From Niveispirillum sp943371025 (lineage in GTDB: Bacteria > Pseudomonadota > Alphaproteobacteria > Azospirillales > Azospirillaceae), in assembly GCA_943371025.1 (NCBI GenBank), contig CALRTC020000023.1, forward strand, positions 1-64,000: DNA of 64,000 bases, in the 5' to 3' direction. Made by a program: the position numbers and the translations under genes. This document shows, one piece after another, positions 42,575 through 51,450 of the stretch. Under the pieces are notes generated by a model. The model saw nothing but the letters and a program-made list of their open reading frames with translations, had not been told where the DNA came from and made no database searches. Position 1 is the stretch's first letter. The number at the start of each line of letters is the position of its first letter.

Positions 42575-43414
42575 TCACCTGACCCGGTCGAACCGTGCCG
42601 GCTTGCCGAAGAAGCGGGTGGCCAGATCGGTGACGCGGCCGCTGTCGCCTGTGGTCAGGAAGCCGACATCGCCGCGTCCCACCCGGTCGAATTCCGGATG
42701 GCGTTGCAGATAGGCGGCAAGGCTTTTGGCCGTCAGATCGGGTTGTGACAGCACCTCCACCCCCGGTGGCAGGGCGGCCGTGAACAGGGCGGCCACCAGC
42801 GGATAATGGGTACAGCCCAGCATGACCGCCTGCGGCGCCTGACCGTCCAGCCGGGTCAGCAGCCCGTCGGCATAGCGGCGGACGGCGTCTTCCACCCGCG
42901 CCAGCGGGGCATCGGCCTCGATCAGGGGGACCAGGCCGGGGCAGGCCTGCTGCACCACCCGCACCTCCGGCGCGCGGGCCGCAATCTCGCGCGGATAGGC
43001 ACCACTGTCGACGGTGCGGCTGGTGGCGAAGATGCCGATGGTCCGCGCCTCGCCCGCCTGCCGGCTGGCGGCGACATCGGCCATCCAGGGCACGCCCGTC
43101 ACCGCCTCCACCATGGGGACCAGCACGCCCAGCACGCGCCGGCCGGGCCAGGCCTGGTCCAGCCAGGTCTGCTGCAACCGGCGCAGCGCCACGGCCGACG
43201 CCGTGTTGCAGGCCAGGATGACCAGCCCGGCCCCCCGGTCGAACAGGCGCGACACGCCGTCCAGGGTCAGTTGATAAATCTCTTCCGGGGTGCGGTCGCC
43301 ATAAGGCGCATCGGCATGGTCGCCCAGATACAGGAAATCATGACCGGGCAGGGACCGGTGCAAGGCACGCAGCACCGTCAAGCCACCATGACCCGAATCG
43401 AAAACGCCGATCAT
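42575..43414 (-). CDS. murI: glutamate racemase
   Basis: 279 residues. MurI makes D-glutamate for peptidoglycan. MIGVFDSGHGGLTVL is the N-terminal strand with the substrate loop. The two catalytic Cys are in LACNTAS (about 73) and LGCTHYP (about 196), and GDHADAPYGDR binds substrate. The ATG at 43414 fits the family; a GTG 12 bases upstream is in frame. Monocistronic and divergent from the small exported protein gene. Confidence 0.94.
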   Translation of the reverse strand: MIGVFDSGHGGLTVLRALHRSLPGHDFLYLGDHADAPYGDRTPEEIYQLTLDGVSRLFDRGAGLVILACNTASAVALRRLQQTWLDQAWPGRRVLGVLVPMVEAVTGVPWMADVAASRQAGEARTIGIFATSRTVDSGAYPREIAARAPEVRVVQQACPGLVPLIEADAPLARVEDAVRRYADGLLTRLDGQAPQAVMLGCTHYPLVAALFTAALPPGVEVLSQPDLTAKSLAAYLQRHPEFDRVGRGDVGFLTTGDSGRVTDLATRFFGKPARFDRVR

Positions 43415-43569
43415 TCCCGAACCCACTCCCAGACCCGATTCCCGCTGTTTAGCACGGGTTTGCGGCGATGGCAGGGCATTTCACCTGCGACCGCTTGCCA
43501 GCAGGCGTGCGCTGTGCGTAACTCCGCCACCGCACCGGTTTTCATCTCCGTCGGAGAGTTCGTCTGTCC

Positions 43570-44106
43570 ATGTCCGCGCTGATCCGTACGCTGTTCGCCG
43601 CCTCGCTGTCGCTGGCCACCCTGCCGGCCCTGGCCGCCACCCAGGACAATAACCGCCCCGTCGGCCCCACCATGGGCGATATCGTCCGTCAGGCCGAACA
43701 GCCCGCCCGCCCGGCCGCCGCCCCGGCCCCGCTGCCGCAGAGCAACGCCCCGACCATGGGCGATATCGTCAAGCAGCAGGATGCCCAGGCCAAGGCCGCC
43801 CAGGCCGCCGCCCCCGGCTGTTCGCGCCCCAAGCCGCCGGGCACCCTGCCCGATGGTTCCAAGGCGACGGAAGAGGAGATGCGCAAGGCCCAGGTGGCCG
43901 TGAAGACCTATGTCACCGAGTCCGAGGCGTTCAACGCCTGCCTGGACAAGCTGGTGAAGGCCACGTCGGCCAAGATCACCGTGCGTGAATATATGGCCCT
44001 GATTCAGCAATATGATCTGACGATCACGGCCATGCAGATCTTCGCCGACCGCTTCAACGAACAGCTTCACATCTATCGCGCCAAATCCGCGCCGGCAAAG
44101 CCGTAA
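43570..44106 (+). CDS. small exported protein with duplicated motif, unknown function
   Basis: 178 residues; not recognised. A signal peptide (LIRTLFAASLSLATLPALAA, cleavage near 23) is followed by a Pro/Ala-rich stretch in which PTMGDIVRQ and PTMGDIVKQ appear about 29 residues apart. The second half is a helical domain with two Cys (PGCSRP and NACLDKL), which may form a disulfide. No membrane anchor after cleavage, so it is periplasmic or secreted. Divergent from murI. Confidence 0.78.
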   Translation: MSALIRTLFAASLSLATLPALAATQDNNRPVGPTMGDIVRQAEQPARPAAAPAPLPQSNAPTMGDIVKQQDAQAKAAQAAAPGCSRPKPPGTLPDGSKATEEEMRKAQVAVKTYVTESEAFNACLDKLVKATSAKITVREYMALIQQYDLTITAMQIFADRFNEQLHIYRAKSAPAKP

Positions 44107-44186
44107 CATCAGGGTTGGACGGGAGGCGACCCGGTTGATCGGCCAGGTCACCCGGATATGGCGCAGAAAGCGGATCGGAATGGCCC

Positions 44187-45254
44187 TCACGCGTCGTTGG
44201 CGGCGGGCAGTTCCTCATCGAACATCGTGTCATGATCGGGGAACCGGTCTGCCAGGGCCGATGGATCGGCAGCGCACAGGCCACGATCGGTAACGAACCC
44301 GTCGGTCAGCGTCAGCGGCAATATCTCCCGCCCCGGCGCCATCAGCGCCGTCGGCGTCATGGCCTGCCATTGGATGGCCGACGAGGGCAGGCAGACATGA
44401 ATGGCCACCCCCGCCTTCCGCGCAACACGCACCAGATCGGGATATCCGGCAGGCACCAGACAGTCGCCGCGGGGTGAAGCGCGCATGGCCGCGACGAACA
44501 CGCGCTCCACGATTCCGCGCTGGACAAGGTCGGTCGCCCCGGCCAGATCGACGGGGCTGTGGGGAATGCCGGCTTCGACCATTTCCCATGCCGCAAGCGG
44601 CCCGACGGTAATAACATGCGGCGGCGCCACATCCTCGCCCAGCACACCGCCGGTGGCCAGACGCAGATCCACCTGTTCCTGCGCCAGGAACAGACCGGCC
44701 GACGCCGCGCCCCAGCCCACGCCACCCAGCCATCCTGGTTCCGACAGCAGTAATAGGGTCTGCGGTCGACCGCCCCCGCCGCCGGGTCCGATTCGCCGCA
44801 TCAGTCCCATGGCGTGACGGCCGATGGCCAGATTGGCGGCCAGTTCCTCTGCCGCGATGGCGTCGGCTTCCACATAGCCGCGCTGCGGCCGGTCACCCGG
44901 CGGCGTCACGTCGAACACTTCCCGCATGCGGTCCAGAACACCGCGCAGCCGCGGACAGCGCGGGTCGCTGGCCGCCAGGGCGTGCCAGGCGGTCATGATC
45001 GGGACCATGTCGGGGTCGCGCCGCGCCGCCAGTGCCAGACCATAGGCCGCCGCCACAGACACCAGACCTGCCCCCTGGACCACGCCGGCTGCGATCGCCG
45101 ACAGCACCTCTCCCGGGGACGTCAGGCGACGCATCAGGCACTGCGCTGGCAAGGCGGTTTGATCAATGACCTCCACACTCCAGCCATCATCCGCCAGCCA
45201 GATGGACTGGTGCCGCATGTAGCGCCATGAAGGTGGGTCTGTCGGCATGGACAT
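44187..45254 (-). CDS. MtnA/eIF2B-like protein lacking the catalytic residues
   Basis: 355 residues. Overall it follows methylthioribose-1-phosphate isomerase (MtnA): VEVIDQTALPAQCLMRRL, AIAAGVVQGAGLVSVAAAYGLALAA, WEMVEAGIPHSPV and GVAIHVCLPSSAIQ occur in the MtnA order and spacing. The catalytic sites are gone: the THCN(A/S)G loop with the active Cys reads LSEPGWLGG, and the GxDRVAANGD loop with the active Asp reads AAMRASPRGD. It is therefore unlikely to isomerise methylthioribose-1-phosphate and may bind a nucleotide or sugar phosphate or act in regulation. No other methionine-salvage gene is nearby. Loss of both residues is seen in the sequence; the role is unknown. Confidence 0.75.
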   Translation of the reverse strand: MSMPTDPPSWRYMRHQSIWLADDGWSVEVIDQTALPAQCLMRRLTSPGEVLSAIAAGVVQGAGLVSVAAAYGLALAARRDPDMVPIMTAWHALAASDPRCPRLRGVLDRMREVFDVTPPGDRPQRGYVEADAIAAEELAANLAIGRHAMGLMRRIGPGGGGGRPQTLLLLSEPGWLGGVGWGAASAGLFLAQEQVDLRLATGGVLGEDVAPPHVITVGPLAAWEMVEAGIPHSPVDLAGATDLVQRGIVERVFVAAMRASPRGDCLVPAGYPDLVRVARKAGVAIHVCLPSSAIQWQAMTPTALMAPGREILPLTLTDGFVTDRGLCAADPSALADRFPDHDTMFDEELPAANDA

Positions 45255-45540
45255 CCTGGGATCAGTTCCGGGGCCACCATGGCGTGCCCGTCACATGCGG
45301 GTCAAGCCGAACCCGACCTGCGTATCCCAATAGCCTACGCGACATCCGGATGGGTGTGGCCGGATAATCGCGTGACGATCGGCGTGACAGTTTGCCTACT
45401 ATGAGAAGTTGCAGAGCCGAGTGTAGTGAACCTGCCTTGCATCCTGGGCGTTATCGACCCTGCGAATTCCGTTTGCACCGGCAAACACGGCACCTTGGCG
45501 GGTTTCCAGCAACAGTTCCCACTTTCCTGTCCGAATCGAT
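45255..45540. other. 286-base divergent intergenic region
   Basis: It separates the MtnA-like gene from the GNAT gene and must contain both promoters. A weak inverted repeat TTTGC-N4-GCAAA lies around 45473-45486. No gene or terminator is evident. Confidence 0.4.
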
Positions 45541-46632
45541 ATGAAACTCAGCGTCCAGATCATCAATACGCCCGAGGCCCTGGCAAGGATCAGGGACGGA
45601 TGGCAGCGGCTGACAATGTCGCAGCCGGAAAATACCCTGGTCTTCACCAGTTGGGATTATGTCCAGGCCTATGTCTCCTGCCTGCAGCCGCCGGGTTGGC
45701 TGGTGGTCGCCTTCTTCGAAGAGGGTTCCACCGTTCCCGCCGCGATCTATCCCCTGTCGATCTATAATATCGAACATGCGGGCGGGGTGTCGCGGGCCTG
45801 CCGGCCGCTCGGCGTCCCCTATTTCCCCTATGTGGAGTTTCCCGTCCGGGGGGATATCTGTACGCAACTGACGCGAGCCTTGCTGATCGACGTCCTGCGC
45901 GATCTGATGAAGGTTGAAATCGTCTTCCTGGGGCCGCTGCGGGCAACGTCGCCCACCTATGTCGGCCTGCTGGAAAGTGTGGAGCCGGGCGCCATGAAGG
46001 TGCTGGGCACGGTTTCATATGGCCAGATCGAAACCCGCAGCGAGAGCTTCAGCGATTATCGGCGTGGCCGCAAATACGCCACGGTACGCGATGCAGAACG
46101 CTGCGAACGCCGTCTGGCCGAACTGGGCCGGCTTGAATTCCGATCCCCTGACCGGGGTTGCGATGTCGCCGTCGTCACCCGCGCCATCTGCACCCTGAAC
46201 GAACAGAAATTCGGAGACCAGCACATTCACGCCGGTCGCGGCGAGTGGAAGGATTTCCTGGTCGATCTGATGGGCCGTCTGGCCCCTTCCGGTGTGCTGG
46301 AAGCATCCACGCTGATGCTGGACGATCGGATGATCGCCGGCTGCCTGGGCTTCGTCCACAAGGGCCGCTACTACTATTATATAGTCTCATACGACCCGGC
46401 CTATGCCGCGTACTCCCCGTCCAAGGTCTTGCTGGTCAACCTGATCAAGCGCGCTTTCCGGGAGAAGATGACCTTCTGCTTCGGTGGCGGCACCTATGCC
46501 TACAAGGAAGACTGGTGCCATAGCTGGGGCGCGGCGCGCGTGCCGGTCATCTTCCTGAATCCGGCGCTGCGACCGTTCCTGGAACCGGCCCTGACGCTGG
46601 AACGGCTGGGGGATTTCATCGGCCGTCGATAG
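45541..46632 (+). CDS. GNAT-fold acetyltransferase, BioF2/CelD type
   Basis: 363 residues. The C-terminal half contains the family blocks LDDRMIAGCLGFVHKGRYYYYIVSYDPAYAAYSPSKVLLVNLIKRAF and FGGGTYAYKEDWCHSW (quoted in shortened sense: LDDRMIAGCLGF, then YSPSKVLLVNLI, then FGGGTYAYKEDW), typical of BioF2-like GNAT proteins found in exopolysaccharide and cellulose loci. It probably transfers an acyl group to a sugar or lipid. No other polysaccharide gene lies beside it. Confidence 0.8.
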   Translation: MKLSVQIINTPEALARIRDGWQRLTMSQPENTLVFTSWDYVQAYVSCLQPPGWLVVAFFEEGSTVPAAIYPLSIYNIEHAGGVSRACRPLGVPYFPYVEFPVRGDICTQLTRALLIDVLRDLMKVEIVFLGPLRATSPTYVGLLESVEPGAMKVLGTVSYGQIETRSESFSDYRRGRKYATVRDAERCERRLAELGRLEFRSPDRGCDVAVVTRAICTLNEQKFGDQHIHAGRGEWKDFLVDLMGRLAPSGVLEASTLMLDDRMIAGCLGFVHKGRYYYYIVSYDPAYAAYSPSKVLLVNLIKRAFREKMTFCFGGGTYAYKEDWCHSWGAARVPVIFLNPALRPFLEPALTLERLGDFIGRR

Positions 46633-46641
46633 GCCGGCCGG

Positions 46642-48306
46642 TCACGCCGCCGCCAACTTGCCGACAAAACCCTCCACATCACCGCGCAGGGCAGCAGCCT
46701 GCCCCGCGACGCCATGCGCCGTTCCGGACAGATGGCACGAGGATTGACCCGTCATTTCAGCAACTTCGCTGATACCCATCAGATCCTGGCGCACATCTTC
46801 GGTCCCGACGGCCGCCGCCTGTACATTGCGCGTGATCTCCGCCGTGGCGGCCGATTGCTGCTCCACAGCCGCGGCGATGGCCCCCGTCATCGACCGGATG
46901 CGTTCAATGGTGTCGACAATGCTGGTAATGGCGGCCACGGACCCTTGCGTGGCGTTCTGCACCCCACCGACACGTCGACGGATATCCTCCGTCGCCGACG
47001 CAGTCTGCGTGGCCAGGGCTTTGACCTCCGACGCGACGATGGCGAATCCGCGCCCGGCCTCTCCCGCCCGTGCGGCCTCGATCGTGGCATTCAGCGCCAG
47101 CAGGTTGGTCTGGGCCGCAATCCCGTCGATCAGATCAACGATTTCCCCGATCTGTCCCACAGCCTGGGCCAAGGCGGTGATATCATTGGCCGTGCGTTGC
47201 GCGCCCTCCGCCCCCTCCCCCGCCAAGCCGGCGACATGGGCGGACTGACGGCTGATCTCGCGGATACTGGCCACCAGCTCCTCCGTCGCGGCCGCCACCG
47301 TCTGCACATTGGCGGAGGTGCGGTTGGAAACCACGGCGGCGTCGGCCGTGCGCTGGGCCGCTGATGTGGCCGCGCTTTGCAGGCTGCCCGCCTGCGCCTG
47401 CAACCCGTCGGCATTGCCCGCCAGATCGTTGACAATGGCCTCCATCCGGCCGACGAACTCGGAGACCAGCCGGTCGCGCATGGCCTGGCGCGCCGCCTCG
47501 GCGGCCTCCGCCTGTTTCTGTTCGCGCGCCAGGCGATCTGCCCGTTCCATCCCTTCGCGGAAAACGGCCACGGCGCGCGCCATGGCGCCGATCTCGTCTT
47601 CCCGCGCCGTATCAGCCAGCGTCACCGTCAGATCATTGGCCGCCAGCCGGTCCATGGCCCCGATCAGGCGGTTGAGGGGAGAGGTGACCCCCCGCAGCGC
47701 CACCACCAGCGACAGGGCGATACCGCCCATTGTGCCCACCAGCGCCGTCAGCGAAAGCATCCAACTGGTCAGCCGCTCCAGCATATGCAGGTCGGCGGTC
47801 AGGCCGGCAACCGCCTTCTCCAGCCGGGTAATATACGGATCGGTTTGTTCCGACGCCGTCCTTTCCGCTGCGCGAACCTTCTCCCGGAACAGGGCGTGAG
47901 CCTCTGCCACCTTGCCATCCAGCGCCAATGCCCGCACCTCACGCAGGGCCGCGATCACGGGGCCCTGGGCGTTGGCAATGCTGGCGGGGTTGCTGTCCGG
48001 CACGGGCGTCTGCAGAGTCCGCATGGTCGCCACAGCCGCCTCCATCGCCTCCAGCCGCTTATCGAAGCGCCCGGTGATGGACGCCCTGCCATCGGCCGGT
48101 TCGAAGATCAGGTTCAGGGCATCGCGCTGCAGGGCCCGGCTGACGGAGCGCAACTCGCCCGCGCCCAGTGCTGCGGCGTTTGTCTGATTGAGGGCGTCGG
48201 TGGCGGCGTTGACGCGGGCCTTGGACCAGAGTGCGGCGGCTGTAACAGCCAGCGCGACAGCGGACAAGATGGCGACCGGGGCGAGGATCTTCATCGACAG
48301 GCGCAT
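46642..48306 (-). CDS. methyl-accepting chemotaxis protein with four-helix-bundle sensor
   Basis: 554 residues. A membrane helix (about 5-25), a roughly 150-residue helical periplasmic domain of the four-helix-bundle type (LRSVSRALQRDALNLIF), a second helix (about 178-205), HAMP (GVTSPLNRLIGAMDRLAANDLTV) and the methyl-accepting domain with tip IDGIAAQTNLLALNATIEA. Unlike the receptor at 30437 it has no PilZ domain and no C-terminal CheR pentapeptide. The ATG at 48306 with GGGAGC upstream places the first helix properly; the frame stays open for another 126 bases. Confidence 0.92.
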   Translation of the reverse strand: MRLSMKILAPVAILSAVALAVTAAALWSKARVNAATDALNQTNAAALGAGELRSVSRALQRDALNLIFEPADGRASITGRFDKRLEAMEAAVATMRTLQTPVPDSNPASIANAQGPVIAALREVRALALDGKVAEAHALFREKVRAAERTASEQTDPYITRLEKAVAGLTADLHMLERLTSWMLSLTALVGTMGGIALSLVVALRGVTSPLNRLIGAMDRLAANDLTVTLADTAREDEIGAMARAVAVFREGMERADRLAREQKQAEAAEAARQAMRDRLVSEFVGRMEAIVNDLAGNADGLQAQAGSLQSAATSAAQRTADAAVVSNRTSANVQTVAAATEELVASIREISRQSAHVAGLAGEGAEGAQRTANDITALAQAVGQIGEIVDLIDGIAAQTNLLALNATIEAARAGEAGRGFAIVASEVKALATQTASATEDIRRRVGGVQNATQGSVAAITSIVDTIERIRSMTGAIAAAVEQQSAATAEITRNVQAAAVGTEDVRQDLMGISEVAEMTGQSSCHLSGTAHGVAGQAAALRGDVEGFVGKLAAA

Positions 48307-48540
48307 GCGTTCTGCTCCCTTGTTGATGAACCACCGGCAAACAACTGGGAATGCCCTGCGGGAGAGGCGTTTATCGACGCCCCTTTCCATGATGCGCAAC
48401 AGCCGGGAAAGTTCGTGCCGGACAGCATACATCCCGTGAGCGTCAGGAGAAGTCCTCGCCAGATGTGCATAAGGCTAGTTTCATCATTTCCCGGAAATCA
48501 CCGGACTGGCGACCTTCGTGCAGACAGGGATCGACCATAG
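48307..48540. other. intergenic region between the chemoreceptor and the infC terminator
   Basis: 234 bases without a supported gene. They carry the promoter and leader of the minus-strand chemoreceptor gene; nothing else is evident. Confidence 0.4.
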
Positions 48541-48577
48541 AAAAAGGGCCGCACCCGGCGGGTACGGCCCTTTTTCC
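48541..48577 (-). terminator. rho-independent terminator of infC
   Basis: AAAAAGGGCCG and CGGCCCTTTTT pair around a GC-rich loop, with T-run on either strand. It begins 25 bases after the infC stop, so infC is not followed by rpmI-rplT here. Confidence 0.85.
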
Positions 48578-48601
48578 AGTTGTCGTGAGTCCGGCGGCCG
48601 G

Positions 48602-49141
48602 TCAGCGCGGCGCCAGCACCATGATCATCTGCTTGCCTTCCAGCTTCGGCATCTGTTCGACCTTGCCCAGATCGTCCAGTGCCTCGCGGACCTTGACCAG
48701 CACGGCCATGCCGATGTCCTGGTGAGCCATTTCACGGCCACGGAATCGCATGGTCACCTTGACCTTGTCGCCTTCTTCCAGGAAGCGGCGCATGGCCTTC
48801 ATCTTGATCTCGTAATCATGCTCGTCGATGTTCGGACGCAGCTTGATTTCCTTGACCTCGATGATCTTCTGCTTCTTGCGGGCCTCGTTGGCCTTCTTCT
48901 GCGCCTCGTACTTGTACTTGCCATAGTCGAGGATCTTGCAGACGGGCGGATCGGCGTTGGGGCTGACCTCGACAAGGTCAAGCCCGGCCTCTTCCGCGGC
49001 GAACAGGGCGTCGCGCAGGCTGACGACACCGACCATCTCACCATTGGCGTCAACCAGGCGGACAGAACGGACATTGATTTCGCGATTGATGCGGGGACCG
49101 TCGCGTTGGGGTTCACGGTCCTGGGAGGTGGGCCTGGCTAT
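48602..49141 (-). CDS. infC: translation initiation factor IF-3 (AUA start)
   Basis: 179 residues when started at the ATA codon 49141-49139. That codon has AGGAG 8 bases upstream and gives a normal IF-3 N-terminus: ARPTSQDREPQRDGPRINRE, then INVRSVRLVDANGEMVGVVS. The first in-frame ATG (49036) would delete this conserved N-domain strand (GPRINREI). The rest is canonical: VSPNADPPVCKILDYGKYKY, the lysine-rich linker helix, and RPNIDEHDYEIKMKAMRRFLEEGDKVK. Rare non-AUG starts are a known feature of infC and underlie autoregulation, because IF-3 rejects such codons. It lies downstream of thrS, the usual order, with two hairpins between. Confidence 0.93.
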   Translation of the reverse strand: MARPTSQDREPQRDGPRINREINVRSVRLVDANGEMVGVVSLRDALFAAEEAGLDLVEVSPNADPPVCKILDYGKYKYEAQKKANEARKKQKIIEVKEIKLRPNIDEHDYEIKMKAMRRFLEEGDKVKVTMRFRGREMAHQDIGMAVLVKVREALDDLGKVEQMPKLEGKQMIMVLAPR

Positions 49142-49234
49142 GGAAACTTCTCCTGTTTTCCTGGGACGGCCACCCCGCGGCTTCGTCTTGCCGGGAAGGG
49201 GGTGGCGCGTCCGTTAACGTTTTTTGGGCTTGCA

Positions 49235-49289
49235 CGTTCCGACCCTGGCGGGTCGGAACGCTGGAATAAGACCGACCCTGGCGGGTCGG
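49235..49289. repeat. duplicated hairpin in the thrS-infC gap
   Basis: A 22-base sequence occurs twice with a 33-base period (49239-49260 and 49272-49293). Each copy folds into a hairpin with loop TGGC: stem CGTTCCGACCC/GGGTCGGAACG in the first, CCGACCC/GGGTCGG in the second. On the minus strand they follow the thrS stop by about 10 bases and precede infC by about 94. No T-run follows either. Confidence 0.6.
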
Positions 49290-49299
49290 AACGCCTGGA

Positions 49300-51291
49300 T
49301 CAGAATGCTGAATCGGACGAAGCCGCTTCCGCAGGCGGACGGGCTTCTGCCGACAGATTAGCAATGGCGGCGTCCAGGGCAAGGATTTCCTGCGCATTGG
49401 AGCCCAGACGACGCACGGCAACGGTGCCTTGCTCCGCCTCGCGGGCACCGACGACCAGCATGACCGGCACCTTCTGGAGCGAATGTTCGCGGACCTTCAG
49501 GTTGATCTTCTCGTTCCGGACGTCCAGTTCGACCCGCAGACCCGCCTTGCGCAGGGCCGCCGCCACCTTTTCGGCATAGGCATCGGCATCCGACACGATG
49601 GTGGCCACGGTCACCTGGGTGGGTGCCAGCCACAGCGGGAACTTCCCGGCATAATGTTCGATCATCATGCCGATGAAGCGTTCCAGGCTGCCCAGGATGG
49701 CCCGGTGCAGCATGACTGGCCGGTGGCGACTGCCATCCTGGCCGATATAGCTGGCATCCAGACGCTCGGGCAGCTGGAAGTCCAGCTGCAGGGTGCCGCA
49801 CTGCCAAGACCGGCCGATGGCGTCGGTCAGGTGGAATTCCACCTTCGGACCATAGAAGGCGCCCTCACCCGGCAGTTCCTCGAATTCCAGCCCGTTGGCG
49901 CGCAGCGCCACGCGCAGGCTTTCCTCCGCCTTGTCCCAGGTGGCGTCGTCGCCCAGACGGTTGTCGGGGCGCAGCGCCAGCTTCACGGCGATCTTGTCGA
50001 AGCCCAGATCCTTGTACACGCCCAGCTGCAGGGCGAAATATTCCTTCGCCTCCTGGCCGACCTGATCCTCGGTGCAGAAGATATGGGCGTCGTCCTGGGT
50101 GAAGTTGCGGACGCGCAGGATACCGTGCAGCGCGCCCGACGGCTCATTGCGGTGGCAATTGCCGAATTCGGCCATGCGCAGCGGCAGGTCGCGATAGCTC
50201 TTCAGACCCTGACGGAAGATCTGGACATGGGCGGGGCAGTTCATGGGCTTCACGCCCAGATACTTCTCCACCCCGTCTTCGGTCACGGATTCCCGGACCT
50301 TGAACATGTTGTCGCCATACAGGTCCCAGTGACCCGACGCCTTGAACAGGCTGCTGTCATAGAGCTGCGGCGTGCGCACCTCCACATAGCCGGCCGTCAT
50401 CAGCTTGGCGCGGATATAATTCTCCAGCGTCCGGTACAGCGCCCAGCCCTTGGGGTGCCAGAAGACGGAGCCGACGGCCTCTTCCTGCACATGGAACAGG
50501 TCCATCTCGCGGCCCAGCTTGCGATGGTCGCGCTTTTCCGCTTCCTCGATCTGGTGCAGATGCTCGGCCAGTTCCTTTTCGGTCCGCCAGGCGGTGCCGT
50601 AGATGCGCTGGAGCATGGCGTTCTTGGCATCGCCGCGCCAATAGGCGCCGGCCACCTTCATCAGCTTGAAGGCATGGCCGACCCGGCCCGTGGTGGGCAG
50701 GTGCGGGCCACGGCACAAATCGTACCACTTGCCCTGGCGATAGATGGTGATCGTCTCGGACGCGGGCAGATCCTCGATGATCTGGGCCTTGTACTTCTCG
50801 CCGATCGACTTGAAATGCTCGATGGCTTCCGTCCGGTCCCATTCCTCACGCGTGAAGGGGCGGTTCTCGTCCACGATCTCGTGCATGCGCTTTTCGATCT
50901 TCACCAGATCGTCGGGCGTGAACGGAATGTCGCGCGCGAAATCATAATAGAAGCCCGTGGCGATGGCGGGGCCGATCGTCACCTGCGTGCCGGGATAAAG
51001 CTCCTGCACCGCCTCGGCCAGGATATGCGCCGCATCGTGGCGGATCAGCTCCAGCGCGTCGGCCTCGCTCTTCTCCGTCACGATCTCCAGACGGCAATCG
51101 GCCGTCAGCGGCGTCGCCAGATCCTTCACCGCGCCATTGATCTTCACCGCGATGGCGGCCTTGGCGAGGGACTTGGCGATGGAGGCGGCCACATCGGCCC
51201 CAGTAGTGCCCTGCGCATAGGTCCGCACGCTGCCATCGGGCAGCGTAATGGAAACCTGGGCGCTGGAAACGGGCACTTCGGCCGAAGACAT
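49300..51291 (-). CDS. thrS: threonyl-tRNA synthetase
   Basis: 663 residues. The TGS domain (1-75) is followed by the editing domain with RHDAAHILAEAV and the Cys-His pair in YDLCRGPHLP, then the class II catalytic core. Motif 2 is GNCHRNEPSGALHGILRVRNFTQDDAH in part (RMAEFGNCHRNEPSGAL), the zinc Cys is in KPMNCPAH, and motif 3 has RHRPVMLHRAILGSLER. The anticodon domain (about 545-640) ends the chain. It precedes infC, the classical thrS-infC order. Confidence 0.97.
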   Translation of the reverse strand: MSSAEVPVSSAQVSITLPDGSVRTYAQGTTGADVAASIAKSLAKAAIAVKINGAVKDLATPLTADCRLEIVTEKSEADALELIRHDAAHILAEAVQELYPGTQVTIGPAIATGFYYDFARDIPFTPDDLVKIEKRMHEIVDENRPFTREEWDRTEAIEHFKSIGEKYKAQIIEDLPASETITIYRQGKWYDLCRGPHLPTTGRVGHAFKLMKVAGAYWRGDAKNAMLQRIYGTAWRTEKELAEHLHQIEEAEKRDHRKLGREMDLFHVQEEAVGSVFWHPKGWALYRTLENYIRAKLMTAGYVEVRTPQLYDSSLFKASGHWDLYGDNMFKVRESVTEDGVEKYLGVKPMNCPAHVQIFRQGLKSYRDLPLRMAEFGNCHRNEPSGALHGILRVRNFTQDDAHIFCTEDQVGQEAKEYFALQLGVYKDLGFDKIAVKLALRPDNRLGDDATWDKAEESLRVALRANGLEFEELPGEGAFYGPKVEFHLTDAIGRSWQCGTLQLDFQLPERLDASYIGQDGSRHRPVMLHRAILGSLERFIGMMIEHYAGKFPLWLAPTQVTVATIVSDADAYAEKVAAALRKAGLRVELDVRNEKINLKVREHSLQKVPVMLVVGAREAEQGTVAVRRLGSNAQEILALDAAIANLSAEARPPAEAASSDSAF

Positions 51292-51450
51292 GGCTTTTCC
51301 CCTGACAGGAGTTGCAAAAGGTTGGACGGCGACTTTTGACCGGGCACAGCCATGCGGTCAAGCGCGGTAGATGGGCGAATTTCACATGGAAGGGCAAGTA
51401 TTTCGCTGGGGAGATGGAAAATCACCATCCTGCCGGGGCCGGACCGACGC

